This document shows, in pieces, positions 1 to 8,661 of a DNA stretch of 64,000 bases (positions are counted from its first letter, which is position 1; every line of letters starts with the position of its first letter). Location: the NCBI RefSeq assembly GCF_020034655.1, contig NZ_JAIQDJ010000008.1, forward strand, positions 1 to 64,000, given 5' to 3'. The DNA comes from Thermomonas beijingensis (lineage in GTDB: Bacteria; Pseudomonadota; Gammaproteobacteria; Xanthomonadales; Xanthomonadaceae). The translations under genes and the position numbers were made by a program. Under the pieces are notes generated by a model that was given only the letters and a program-made list of their open reading frames with translations, was not told the DNA's origin and did not search any database.

Positions 1-105
1 AGACAGACGCCTGGATCGGCTGGATGCTAGGAAGCACATGCAGTGGAACCCTTGGCACTTGGGGCGGCACCAGCCGTCATTGCATGCGCTGTTGAAACAA
101 TAAGC

Positions 106-130
106 GGCCGCACCCGAGTTCGATGCGGCC
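106..130 (-). terminator. Possible weak terminator after the metallohydrolase gene
   Basis: A 7-bp inverted repeat (GGCCGCA / TGCGGCC, 11-nt loop) lies about 20 bases beyond the stop of the minus-strand metallohydrolase gene. Read on the minus strand the stem is followed by GCTTATTG, so there is no good T-tract. The placement fits a terminator, but the sequence support is weak. Nothing else is visible in bases 1-151. Confidence 0.3.
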
Positions 131-151
131 TTTCAAGGGCACCTGCTTCGA

Positions 152-2905
152 TTACTTGGTCTTCAGCGAGACATCGTCGATCAGGAACGATGTCTGCACC
201 TGCGCACCTTCAGTGCCTTGGAAGTACACGCGGATGGTCTGGCCCTTGTACGCGGTCAAGTCGAAGCTGCGTTGCACGTAACTCGTCCCCTTGTTGAGGT
301 TGGAGTATGTGGCCAGTGTCGACAGCACCGCATTGTTGCCGTTGCGCACTTGGATCTTCAAGGTGTCGTAGGCAGAAGTGGTGCTGGTTTCGTCGCTGTC
401 CACGCGCAACCAGAAGGTCAGCGTGGCGTTGGTGGCCGCGGACGGGATCGCAACCGACTGCCAGGCGCTGTCGGTATGGGCACTGCCGTAACCGTTCAGC
501 CAAGCCTTCCAGGTGCCGGTCTTCGCCGCATAGCTGCTGTCATTGGTGATCACGCCGCTGCTGGTTGTCCAGCTGCTACTGCCGGATTCGAAACCGCCGT
601 TGACGATCCGTTCCACGGCCGGCGCAGTGTTGTCGATCGAGAACGCGACCGCGGACGAGGTGCCGATATTGCTGGCTGCGTCGTAAGCCTTCGCGGTCAT
701 GGTGTGGCTGCCGTTGCCGAGCGTGGTCGAATTCAGCGTGATCGAATACGGCGAAGTGGTATCGGTGCCATTGAGCGCACCGTCGACGTAGAACTCGACC
801 TTGCTGACGCCGACGTTGTCGGACGCCGTGGCCGACAACGTGATGGTGCCGCTGGTACCGGCTTCGCTGGCGCTGACCGTTGGCGCCGTGGTGTCGGCGG
901 TGGTGTTGCTGATGCTGAACCCAACAGCGGTAGACGTGGCGCTGTTGCCGGCGGCGCCGAACGCCTTGGCGGTTAGGCTGTGGCTGCCATTCGCCAAGGT
1001 GGTCGAGTCCAGCGTCATCGAATAAGCCGCCGCAGTGTCGGTACCGACCAGCACGCCATCAACATAGAACTCGACCTTGCTGACGCCGACGTTATCGGAC
1101 GCCGTGGCCGACAACGTGATGGTGCCGCTGCTGCCGGTTTCGCTGGCGCCGACGGTCGGCGGCGTGGTATCCGTCGGAGGCAGCGTACCGCCCTGGTCCA
1201 CCCAGATCGGTGCCGACCACAGGCGCAGACCGTCGGCCTGGGTGACGACCGCGTAGTAGAAGTGCTTGCCGTTGGCCGGGGTGACGCTGTATGTACCGCT
1301 GCCTTCGGTGAGCTGGGTGACGGTGCCGTTGCGGCCGGGCACGCCTTCGAAAAACTGCACGCGCTGCGCGGTCTGGCCACTGGTGCTGGCGTAGTTCGCA
1401 ACCAGGGTCAATGGGCCGCTGTTGGCGAAGGACTCGCCCATCACGTGGCCATTTCCGGTCAGCACCAGCTGGCCGCTTCGATCTTCGGTGGCGAATGTGC
1501 GGCGTGCGCGCAGCGCGTCGAAGAATGCGGCCGTGGTCAGGGGGGTGCCGCTGGGCAGCAGCACGCCAGTACGGTTGGTGAAGCTCAGGCCCCAGTTCGC
1601 GCAATGGTTGTCCTGGTCACTGGACGGCGCAACGTGATAGCCGGCCTCCAGCAGCTTGTTCCAGGCCGCCGTGTAGGTGCTGCGACCGGTTTCGGTCTGG
1701 GTGGTGTTGGTGGAAAACGCCGAACTGTTGAGGACTTCCGCCAGCACCATCACTTCGCCACCATTGGCGTCGTAACCTAGGGCGACGCCGTTGACCAGGA
1801 ACTGGCCGCTGCTGGCGGGATGGTTGAACTGGCCGATCCAGCCGCGTTGCTTCATCAGCGCGTACAGCGCGGGATAGTCGCTCTTGGCGGTGAAAACCCC
1901 GCCGATCAGCTGGCCCGAACCGTTGTATTCCCACTCGGTCAGCACATCGGGATTGATGATGTTTAGGTGGCCGCCGTTGCTGATCACGCCCCACTCCAGG
2001 CCGTATAGCGCCATGAAGTCAGGATTGGCAGAACGGGCAGCAGCAGCCTGCTGCAAGCCACTGTTGAACAGCGCGTTCGCATTCGCTGGCACCGCTGAGG
2101 CATTGGTGCCGGTGGAACCGTCGTACATGTGATTGTGCTCTGATGTCAGCAGAAAGTCGCCGCCGGCCTGCACGCGCATCATCGTGTAGGCATCGCTCGG
2201 GCCCATCGTGCCGGCCTGCGGTACTTCGGAACCACTGCAGCTACCGACTGGCGAGCCACCATCGCTGTGATTGGTCTGGCTGTGCATGTTGCCGTAGTAG
2301 ATGGTGTACGGCAGGCTGCCGCTCGCCACGACCTGATGGATCGCTGCAAGTCCGGCGGCGGAACGGCTTTGCCTTGCCGTATTGAGCGGCGAGATCGTCT
2401 GGATACGCGCCGCCGGCACCTTGCCCAGCATCACGTCGTAGCGCTGCTCCACCATTTCCTCGCTGAAGGCAGCGAAGGCTTGCTGCACGCGCTGGTCGAT
2501 GGAGAGACGCGCATCAGCCGTGGTCGCAAGAGTCGGCACCGCGCGCAGGCGCACCGTGTAGTAACCCGAAGGCAGACTGCGACCGTTGGCACCGAGCCCG
2601 TTCCAGCGACCGACTGCGAGCCCGCGCCCCTCCTTCAGTGCGGTGATGTCGCTGTCGCTGCCGATCACCCTACCGTTTGGGGCGATGACTTCAACCATCC
2701 ACGCGGCCTGGGTGGCACCGCCGGCGCCTGGGTAATCGAAATCCACGCGGATCGGGAAGTTCGCGTCGACCACCTTGAATGGCACCGTGAGTGTGGCATC
2801 GAATTCGTAATGATCCGGATGGCTAATCTCGGAGGCAGCGACAGACGTGCAAACAAAAGCGAGGGCGCAGGCCAGCATGTGCTGGCGCAGGGTGCGGTGC
2901 TGCAT
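152..2905 (-). CDS. Secreted PHP-domain metallohydrolase (CehA/McbA-like) with Ig-like repeats
   Basis: 917 residues with an N-terminal signal peptide (cleavage near VAAS, residues 21-24). An N-terminal beta region precedes a PHP-type metallohydrolase domain (about 200-570). Its metal-binding signatures are visible: H208/H213/D215, SEHNH at 255-259, FNHP at 360-363 and SSDQDNH at 428-434. Two Ig-like domains follow (about 578-670 and 671-765), then a C-terminal galactose-binding-like domain opening with VNGGFES. The family cleaves phosphoester or carbamate/amide bonds, but the substrate here is unknown. I chose the ATG at 2905 over the longer frame because it starts the signal peptide and has GGGGA upstream. 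The protein is probably extracellular. No partner gene is adjacent. Confidence 0.8.
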   Translation of the reverse strand: MQHRTLRQHMLACALAFVCTSVAASEISHPDHYEFDATLTVPFKVVDANFPIRVDFDYPGAGGATQAAWMVEVIAPNGRVIGSDSDITALKEGRGLAVGRWNGLGANGRSLPSGYYTVRLRAVPTLATTADARLSIDQRVQQAFAAFSEEMVEQRYDVMLGKVPAARIQTISPLNTARQSRSAAGLAAIHQVVASGSLPYTIYYGNMHSQTNHSDGGSPVGSCSGSEVPQAGTMGPSDAYTMMRVQAGGDFLLTSEHNHMYDGSTGTNASAVPANANALFNSGLQQAAAARSANPDFMALYGLEWGVISNGGHLNIINPDVLTEWEYNGSGQLIGGVFTAKSDYPALYALMKQRGWIGQFNHPASSGQFLVNGVALGYDANGGEVMVLAEVLNSSAFSTNTTQTETGRSTYTAAWNKLLEAGYHVAPSSDQDNHCANWGLSFTNRTGVLLPSGTPLTTAAFFDALRARRTFATEDRSGQLVLTGNGHVMGESFANSGPLTLVANYASTSGQTAQRVQFFEGVPGRNGTVTQLTEGSGTYSVTPANGKHFYYAVVTQADGLRLWSAPIWVDQGGTLPPTDTTPPTVGASETGSSGTITLSATASDNVGVSKVEFYVDGVLVGTDTAAAYSMTLDSTTLANGSHSLTAKAFGAAGNSATSTAVGFSISNTTADTTAPTVSASEAGTSGTITLSATASDNVGVSKVEFYVDGALNGTDTTSPYSITLNSTTLGNGSHTMTAKAYDAASNIGTSSAVAFSIDNTAPAVERIVNGGFESGSSSWTTSSGVITNDSSYAAKTGTWKAWLNGYGSAHTDSAWQSVAIPSAATNATLTFWLRVDSDETSTTSAYDTLKIQVRNGNNAVLSTLATYSNLNKGTSYVQRSFDLTAYKGQTIRVYFQGTEGAQVQTSFLIDDVSLKTK
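789..854. repeat. Near-identical Ig-domain DNA repeat, copy 1
   Basis: A 66-bp segment inside the second Ig-like domain of the metallohydrolase gene matches 1065-1130 at all but one position. The copies are 276 bp (92 codons) apart, exactly one domain length, while flanking parts of the two domains have diverged. Confidence 0.85.
1065..1130. repeat. Near-identical Ig-domain DNA repeat, copy 2
   Basis: Partner of the 66-bp repeat at 789-854, with one mismatch. It lies in the first Ig-like domain of the same gene. Such a block of DNA identity suggests recent duplication or gene conversion between the two domains. Confidence 0.85.
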
Positions 2906-3008
2906 GATTGTGTATCCCCAGTGTGGTTCCGCATTCCTGCGGGTCAATTCCCCAGGCGGACTATGATCGAAACCGTATGTTTCCGGAGGATGACAATCGG
3001 CAGCCTAG

Positions 3009-3284
3009 GTGCGCGCCCTGCGGCACGCCGGAAGCACGCTCCAGCGGGTGATCGTGGCGCTACTGCGCGCCGAACCGGCGTTCGACAAACGGATCCGCGG
3101 CTTCGCCATGCACGACGCGGTGCTGACCGGCGTGGAGACCCGCACGTCCTCGCCGCTGCGGATCACCCGCGGCGAGGACGGCCACAGCCGCAACACGCGC
3201 GGAGTGTGCTGGGCGGGGGCAAACCCTAGGCAAGCCCAAGCGGGCAGCCTGATCATGGTTACCGCCGAGGCTGCCACGCCATGA
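3009..3284 (+). pseudogene. Remnant of a COG2509-type FAD-dependent dehydrogenase (C-terminal end)
   Basis: The plus-strand frame encodes a stretch very like the C-terminal part of the uncharacterised FAD-dependent dehydrogenases of COG2509. It includes RIRGFAMHDAVLTG, then VETRTSSPLRITRGED, then NTRGV, where intact proteins continue into GLYPAGEGAGYAGG. Here that flavin-binding tail is missing, and another frame reads CAGRGQ, suggesting a frameshift. There is an in-frame stop just upstream (3006-3008) and no N-terminal FAD domain. The fragment is about 90 of an expected 450 or more residues. I see no gene in the flanking 2906-3008 and 3285-3440. The family assignment is from memory. Confidence 0.6.
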
Positions 3285-3440
3285 CTGGAATTCGGGTATC
3301 GACTAGTGACCAGGGTGATGGCCTCGCACTGGGTGGACAAATCACCCGCAGTTCAGGAACCGGGTAAACAGCAACGCGTTGCAATGGATCGTTGAACGGC
3401 ATCCAGCGGAACGCCAGCCGGGGAAGCCCGGCACCCACGC

Positions 3441-4337
3441 TCATACCAATTCGCTGGCAGCCGCCATGACGGTATCGCCGATCAGCCCACTTGCCCAAGC
3501 AACCCGCGGGCTGCGCCGTACTTCGGGGTGGATGGCCAGCCACAACGGACGCTGCACACCCCAACCGGATGCCAGCGCCACGAGACGCCGATCGTCACGT
3601 GCCAGGAAGTGGGGCAGCAGCGCAACGCCGAGCCCGGCGCAGGCGGCCTCGCACAGGATGAGCAGGTCGTTGCTGGCGAAGGCAACGCTGCGTCCTGCCG
3701 CGAACTCGCGCAGGCAGCGTGCGGTGTCGCCTCCGCCATCCTCGTCTCCGTGGCGCAGGAATCGCCAGTCGACCTCCGCAACCTCGCCCCAGCGCGGATG
3801 GGCATAGAACCCGTAGCCCACGTTCGCGAGTGGCCGACCGGCCAGCCGTTCATCCGCCGGCCGCCCCAGGCGCAGCGCGATATCGGCCTCCCGCCGCGCC
3901 AGGTTGGCCTCGCGCGCCTCGCCCAGCAGCTGCAACTGGATCGCAGGGGCCAGTGCCAACGCCGGCGCCAGTCGCGGTAAAAGGAACCGGCTGGCGAAAA
4001 TCGGCGGCGCCGACACCCGCACCGGCCCACTGGTGGTGCCATGCGCGTGTGCTGCGTGCGCAAGGGCGAGCGCCTCCTCCTCCAGCCGTCGTGCGTACGG
4101 CACCAGCGATTCGCCTTCGCAAGTCAGGCGCCACGCTTGCGGCAGTCGATCGAACAGGTGCAGGCCCAAGTGCTGTTCCAACGTCGCGATGCGGCGTGCC
4201 ACCGTGGTGTGCTCCACGTCGAGTGCCCGCGCTGCGGCACTGAGTGTGCCGAGGCGAGCAACTTCAAGGAAATAACGGATGCCATTCCAGTCGGGCAATG
4301 CCGATGGCAGCCGGGAGTCGGTTGTGTTTTTTTGCAC
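3441..4337 (-). CDS. LysR-family transcriptional regulator
   Basis: 298 residues from a GTG at 4337. The winged helix-turn-helix comes first (about residues 15-75, with FLEVARLGTLSAAARAL and TVARRIATLEQHLG). A LysR effector-binding domain fills the rest (about 95-290). An upstream ATG at 4430 would add 31 residues with no family similarity and would run into the neighbouring gene, so I prefer the GTG. The gene is divergent from the quinone oxidoreductase gene with an 79-base gap, the usual arrangement for a LysR protein controlling its neighbour. The inducer is unknown. It could use a TTG nearer the HTH. Confidence 0.85.
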   Translation of the reverse strand: MQKNTTDSRLPSALPDWNGIRYFLEVARLGTLSAAARALDVEHTTVARRIATLEQHLGLHLFDRLPQAWRLTCEGESLVPYARRLEEEALALAHAAHAHGTTSGPVRVSAPPIFASRFLLPRLAPALALAPAIQLQLLGEAREANLARREADIALRLGRPADERLAGRPLANVGYGFYAHPRWGEVAEVDWRFLRHGDEDGGGDTARCLREFAAGRSVAFASNDLLILCEAACAGLGVALLPHFLARDDRRLVALASGWGVQRPLWLAIHPEVRRSPRVAWASGLIGDTVMAAASELV

Positions 4338-4416
4338 AAGCGTGGTGCCAAAACGGGGAATGACTGCATATATTCGCACGACTAGACTGCTGGCCCGTTC
4401 CCATCTGAAGACCGCC

Positions 4417-5406
4417 ATGCGCGAATCCACCTGTCAACGACGCATCACCCTGACTGGCCACGGCGGCCCCGGGCAGCTGCGCCTGATCGAATCGGCCCTG
4501 CCCCCGCCCGGCCCCGGCGAAGTCCGCGTGCGCCAGCGCGCCATCGGCGTGAACTTCGTCGACGTCTACTTCCGCACCGGGGTGTACGCGCTTCCGGCGT
4601 TTCCCAGCGGACTGGGCGTCGAAGCGGCCGGCATGGTCGAAGCAATCGGCGAAGGTGTGGACGATGCCTGGTTGGGCCGACGCGTGGCGTATGCCGGCCC
4701 GCCCATCGGTGCGTATGCAAACGTGCGCAACCTGCCGGTGGCGCAACTCGCATGCTTGCCCGCCAACGTGGACGACGACACCGCCGCGGCGATCCTCCTG
4801 CGTGGGCTGACCGCCCACATGCTGTTCGCTCACGTACGCCCCTTGCGCGCAGGCGATGTCGTGCTGGTGCACGCTGCGGCAGGCGGGCTGGGTCTGGTGC
4901 TGGCGCAGTGGGCCAGCGCACTCGGGGCACGCGTGATTGGTACCGTCGGCTCGGACGAGAAAGCCACGCTCGCCCATGCCCATGGCACCGAGCGCACCGT
5001 GATCCACACGCGCGAGGATTTCGTCGCCGCGACCCGCGACTTCACCAATGGCCGCGGCGCGGATTTCGTGATCGACGGGATCGGCGGCGCGACCTTCGAC
5101 CGCTCGCTCGACGCCCTGGCGCCATTCGGCATGGCCGCCTCGATCGGACAAGTGGCCGGTGACGTCGCCGCGATCGACATGGCCCGTCTGCATGCGTCGC
5201 GCTCGATCGCAGTATCGCGCCCGGGCGTATTTCGCTTCGTCGCCGATTCTGAGCGCTACCGCGAAGGCTGCCAAGCCGTGTTCGATCGCCTAGCCACCGG
5301 CCTGCGCGTGCGCATCAGCGAACGGTTGCCACTTGCCGATGCGGCGCGCGCGCACCAGTTGCTTGAATCCGGCCGCAGCGCCGGCTCCCTCCTGCTCGTT
5401 CCCTGA
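4417..5406 (+). CDS. Zinc-independent quinone oxidoreductase (MDR superfamily)
   Basis: 329 residues of the QOR branch of medium-chain dehydrogenases, which reduce quinones or other electrophilic carbonyls with NADPH. The N-terminal GroES-like domain contains GVNFVDVYFRTGVY, typical of QOR. The Rossmann domain carries HAAAGGLGLVLAQWA at about residues 150-164 for NADPH. No structural or catalytic zinc cysteines are seen, as expected. The ATG at 4417 begins the conserved fold; the longer frame overlaps the divergent regulator. It lies 10 bases before the YciI-cupin gene, so the two are probably co-transcribed under the LysR regulator. The physiological substrate is not evident. Confidence 0.85.
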   Translation: MRESTCQRRITLTGHGGPGQLRLIESALPPPGPGEVRVRQRAIGVNFVDVYFRTGVYALPAFPSGLGVEAAGMVEAIGEGVDDAWLGRRVAYAGPPIGAYANVRNLPVAQLACLPANVDDDTAAAILLRGLTAHMLFAHVRPLRAGDVVLVHAAAGGLGLVLAQWASALGARVIGTVGSDEKATLAHAHGTERTVIHTREDFVAATRDFTNGRGADFVIDGIGGATFDRSLDALAPFGMAASIGQVAGDVAAIDMARLHASRSIAVSRPGVFRFVADSERYREGCQAVFDRLATGLRVRISERLPLADAARAHQLLESGRSAGSLLLVP

Positions 5407-5416
5407 AGGCCTCGTG

Positions 5417-6226
5417 ATGCTTTTCATTGTCCTGTTGACCTACCGGCAACCCCTGGCCGTCGTCGACCGCCACATCCCCGAACACCGCGCCTTCCTGGCG
5501 CGCCATTATCGCGCCGGCCACTTCCTGCTCTCCGGGCCACTGGAGCCGCGCGATGGGGGCGCGATTCTGGCCCGCGCGCCCGATCGGGCGACCCTCGACG
5601 AATGGTTGCGGGAGGATCCATTCCATGCGAACGAGATCGCCGCCTACTCCGTGGTTGCGTGGACGCCGACGCTGCGTGCCGAAGAGGTGGATCCAACGCT
5701 CGCCCCGGCGGCATCCACGGTCCCTGCGGGCGATGATCCGGCCATCGAAACCACTGCGCCGTTCCCGGTTGCCGTTTTCGCGGACCACGTACCACCACGG
5801 CCCCTGACCTCCGCCTATCCCGCGCCGTTCGCTCAGCGCCTGGCAGGCCGCGAGAAGCGCGTGCTCGGTGATCGGTTCGGCCTGCGCAACTTCGGCGTGA
5901 ACCATGTCACCCTGCAACCCGGCGCGCAATCGGCGCTGCGTCACGGGCACGGGCGCCAGGACGAGTTCGTCCACGTGCTTCGAGGCGAATTGGTCTTGAT
6001 CACCGATGTCGGCGAAAGCCGCCTGACTGCCGGCATGAGCGCCGGCTTCCGCGCCGGCAGTGGTGATGCCCATCATCTGCTCAACCGCGGGACGTCGCCC
6101 GCGGTCTATCTGGAGGTCGGCGACCGCAGCCCCGGTGACCGCGTGCAATACCCCGACGACGATCTGCAGGCCGTGTTGATCGAGGGGCGTTGGTCGTTCG
6201 CCCACAAGGACGGAACACCCTACTGA
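5417..6226 (+). CDS. YciI-like domain fused to a cupin domain
   Basis: 269 residues. Residues 1-90 look like a YciI/YCII domain (FIVLLTYRQPLAVVDRHIPE, then HFLLSGPLEPRDGG), a small ferredoxin-like fold in which a conserved His-Asp pair is thought to act. After a Pro/Ala-rich linker (95-115), residues about 140-240 form a cupin with the metal-binding pattern H176, H178 and E183, plus a later His (219 or 220). The start at 5417 removes a tail overlapping the upstream gene. It probably forms an operon with the quinone oxidoreductase. This suggests handling of a reactive or aromatic small molecule, but the substrate is unknown. Confidence 0.7.
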   Translation: MLFIVLLTYRQPLAVVDRHIPEHRAFLARHYRAGHFLLSGPLEPRDGGAILARAPDRATLDEWLREDPFHANEIAAYSVVAWTPTLRAEEVDPTLAPAASTVPAGDDPAIETTAPFPVAVFADHVPPRPLTSAYPAPFAQRLAGREKRVLGDRFGLRNFGVNHVTLQPGAQSALRHGHGRQDEFVHVLRGELVLITDVGESRLTAGMSAGFRAGSGDAHHLLNRGTSPAVYLEVGDRSPGDRVQYPDDDLQAVLIEGRWSFAHKDGTPY

Positions 6227-6405
6227 CCCGAAGCCACCCCGTCCGTGATTCCGGGGTAGAACCGGTCAGCCGAGAGTGAGTCAGCGGCGGAAGGCGCTGG
6301 CATGTGACAAAAAGCGAGACTGTCTTGGCAGCCGGATTCAAGCGATACGAGCTGAGCAGGCGCCGTGGCACCTGCAAGCAACATCGCCGCCGCCAGCAAC
6401 ATCAT
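6220..6405 (-). CDS. Possible 61-residue exported peptide (weak)
   Basis: A short frame starts with an ATGATG that overlaps the stop of the thiolase gene (ATGA arrangement). It encodes MMLLAAAMLLAGATAPAQ, which looks like a signal peptide, followed by a 43-residue tail with two cysteines. It ends inside the convergent YciI-cupin gene. I recognise no homologue. It could be a chance frame in the 175-base gap between two convergent genes. Otherwise 6227-6401 holds nothing clear. Confidence 0.2.
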   Translation of the reverse strand: MMLLAAAMLLAGATAPAQLVSLESGCQDSLAFCHMPAPSAADSLSADRFYPGITDGVASGQ

Positions 6406-7679
6406 CGCTCCAAGATCGCTACCACGCCCATCCCGCCAGCGGTGCAGATGCTGATCAGGCAACGGCCGCTGCCGCGCTGCTTCAATTCCTTGGCGGCGGT
6501 GGCGACGATGCGTGCGCCGGTGGCGGCGAACGGGTGACCGGTGGCCAGTGATGAGCCATTGGGGTTGAGCTTGGCCGGGTCGATGCTGCCCAGTGCCGCG
6601 TCCAAGCCCAGCCGGTCGCGGCAGTAGGTGGCGTCTTCCCATGCTTTGAGCGTGCACAATACTTGCGCGGCGAAGGCTTCGTGGATTTCGTAGAAGTCAA
6701 AATCCTGCAGGCGCAGGTTGTTGCGCTTGAGCATGTCGGCGACCGCCACGGTGGGCGCCATCAGCAGGCCCTCGCCGTGGACGAAATCGACCGCAGCGAC
6801 CTGCGTGTCGCGGATATGGCACAGCACTTCATGACCGTGGGCGGCCGCCCATTCGTCGGTGGCCAGCAGGCAGGCCGATGCACCATCGGTCAGCGGGGTG
6901 GAATTGCCCGCCGTCAGGGTGCCCTTGCCCGAGGTTTTATCGAACGCAGGCTTCAGTGTGGACAGTTTTTCCACGCTGGAATCGGGGCGCAGGATGTTGT
7001 CGCGGCTCACGCCACGGAAGCTCACCACCAGATCATCAAAAAACCCGCGTGCATACGCAGCGGCTAATTTCTGATGCGACGCTGCCGCCAAGGCGTCCTG
7101 CGCATCGCGGCGGATGCCCCATTCCTTGGCCATGTCTTCGCAATGTGCGCCCATCGATTTGCCCGTGCGCGGTTCGGCCACACCGGGGAAATCCGGCTTC
7201 AATTCGGACAAGCTGAAGCCTTTGAATGCGGCCAATTTCTGCCCGAAACTTTTGCCTGCCGCCGCTTTCAGCAAGCGCGCACGCAGTGCCTTGCCGTACA
7301 CAATCGGGACATCGGAGGTGGTGTCCGAGCCGCCGCCGATGCCGGCCTCGATCTGCCCGGTGGCAATTTTCCCGGCGATGTGGATCAGCGTATCCAACGA
7401 GGTGCCGCAGGCGCGCTGCAGGGTAATGCCCGGCGTGAGTGGCGATAGCCCCGACGACAGCGCGGCTTCGCGGCCCAGATTCCAGTCGGACGAATGCTTG
7501 ATCACCGCACCCATCGCCACTTCGCCCAACGGCTGTCCTTGCAGGCCGAATTTTTCGACCAGCGCGCCCAACGTGCGCACCGAAAGCCCCAAGTTGCCCA
7601 CATCGGCATACGCCGTGTTTTGCCGGCAAAAAGGAATGCGTACACCACCCAGCACCGCCACGGGACGACCGTATTGCAT
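6402..7679 (-). CDS. fadI: Acetyl-CoA C-acyltransferase (FadI-like thiolase)
   Basis: 425 residues, full length. This thiolase cleaves 3-ketoacyl-CoA to acetyl-CoA in fatty-acid beta-oxidation, or acts in reverse as an acetoacetyl-CoA synthase. The nucleophilic Cys91 lies in LQRACGTSLD. The C-terminal catalytic His is in GHPFAATGARI, and the second catalytic Cys is in CISICTAGGMG near the end. The N-terminus (VAVLGGVRIPF) and the long loop region resemble FadI-type rather than short biosynthetic thiolases. No fadJ-type partner lies beside it, so the gene appears to stand alone. The symbol is a subgroup assignment by eye. Confidence 0.8.
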   Translation of the reverse strand: MQYGRPVAVLGGVRIPFCRQNTAYADVGNLGLSVRTLGALVEKFGLQGQPLGEVAMGAVIKHSSDWNLGREAALSSGLSPLTPGITLQRACGTSLDTLIHIAGKIATGQIEAGIGGGSDTTSDVPIVYGKALRARLLKAAAGKSFGQKLAAFKGFSLSELKPDFPGVAEPRTGKSMGAHCEDMAKEWGIRRDAQDALAAASHQKLAAAYARGFFDDLVVSFRGVSRDNILRPDSSVEKLSTLKPAFDKTSGKGTLTAGNSTPLTDGASACLLATDEWAAAHGHEVLCHIRDTQVAAVDFVHGEGLLMAPTVAVADMLKRNNLRLQDFDFYEIHEAFAAQVLCTLKAWEDATYCRDRLGLDAALGSIDPAKLNPNGSSLATGHPFAATGARIVATAAKELKQRGSGRCLISICTAGGMGVVAILER

Positions 7680-7759
7680 GACTCACCTCAAGGACGCACC
7701 CGCGCAGCGGGCATAATGTAGGCCGAGTGTAGCGCCGCCTTTCCGAGTCAAGACTCCAT

Positions 7760-8656
7760 ATGTCGCAAGCGTCCAATTCCCCAGCCGTGTTCCGCGGCGT
7801 GATCGCCATTGAGTTGCGTGACGGCAGCCCACCCGAACGCGCCGCATTACCCGCAGCATCCGCCGGCGAAGTGGCCGCACTGTTGGGCCGCGACTTGGCC
7901 AAGCTGGCCCCTGATGTTGCCGATTGCGAGTTGGCGCTGCTGGCCGCGCATTTTGATCCCGCCGAAGCCTTGCGCCCGGCGTGGCCGCTGCACCGGCACG
8001 TGCAGGAATTGCTGCAACGTGCGCCCGGGCAGGCGCAAGGCGCCCGCGTGATCGGGTTTGGTGCCGATGCACAAGGCGCTTTGCCGGTGCCGATGCAAGC
8101 CGATGCGGCACTCGCCGGCGGCGGCTTGCGGGTGTTGCCATTCGTGCTGCGCGGCGGCGCATTCGACAGCGTGGCCGAGCAACTGGAATCGAAATTATTC
8201 GACTGCGGCATGGCTCAGGCCGATGCCGCACTGGCCTTGCAAGAAGGTCTGGGTGCACGCATCGAACATATCCGCTACCTGAGCCTGCATGACTTGCTGG
8301 CGATGATGGCGATGCAATACCAGAACGCCGGGCTGGAGGGCATGTGGACCTTGCTGGAAACCGCCTTGCTGGAACCTGCCGGCGAGTGGTTATTGGATGC
8401 GCCACCGGAACCGCTGGCGCGCTATGCCGATGGCGAAGTGCGCATTGCCTTGCTGGATCCGGCGACATGGCAAACCCGCAATGCCCCGCAGCAAGACGAT
8501 GCAGCCAAACTGGAGCGCGGTTTTACCTTGTTCCAAATGCGTTGCCGGCAATACGCCGCGGTGCTGGAAGCCCATGGCGTACCGGTGCAGTACGTGCATT
8601 GTGCGGATGGTCAGCCACACTGTTTGCACTTTCCTCTTCAGCGCTGGCGGGATTGA
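7760..8656 (+). CDS. Unrecognised protein coupled to a Ser/Thr kinase gene
   Basis: 298 residues with no motif I recognise, no signal peptide and no membrane segment; likely cytoplasmic. The composition is rich in Ala, Leu and acidic residues, and the C-terminal half is helix-prone (LHDLLAMMAMQYQNAG). It ends 5 bases before the start of the TPR kinase, so the two are almost certainly co-transcribed and perhaps translationally coupled. It may act with the kinase as a regulator or substrate, but this rests on position only. Upstream it is divergent from the thiolase gene. Confidence 0.6.
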   Translation: MSQASNSPAVFRGVIAIELRDGSPPERAALPAASAGEVAALLGRDLAKLAPDVADCELALLAAHFDPAEALRPAWPLHRHVQELLQRAPGQAQGARVIGFGADAQGALPVPMQADAALAGGGLRVLPFVLRGGAFDSVAEQLESKLFDCGMAQADAALALQEGLGARIEHIRYLSLHDLLAMMAMQYQNAGLEGMWTLLETALLEPAGEWLLDAPPEPLARYADGEVRIALLDPATWQTRNAPQQDDAAKLERGFTLFQMRCRQYAAVLEAHGVPVQYVHCADGQPHCLHFPLQRWRD

Positions 8657-8661
8657 GCGAT

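Noticed and set aside
2267-3229. 320-codon plus-strand frame across the start of the metallohydrolase gene
   Set aside because: Mostly antisense to a signal-peptide-bearing gene. Only the separate frame at 3009-3284 shows family similarity.
4338-4430. 31-residue N-terminal extension of the LysR protein
   Set aside because: No similarity to LysR starts, and it would overlap the coding start of the divergent oxidoreductase gene.
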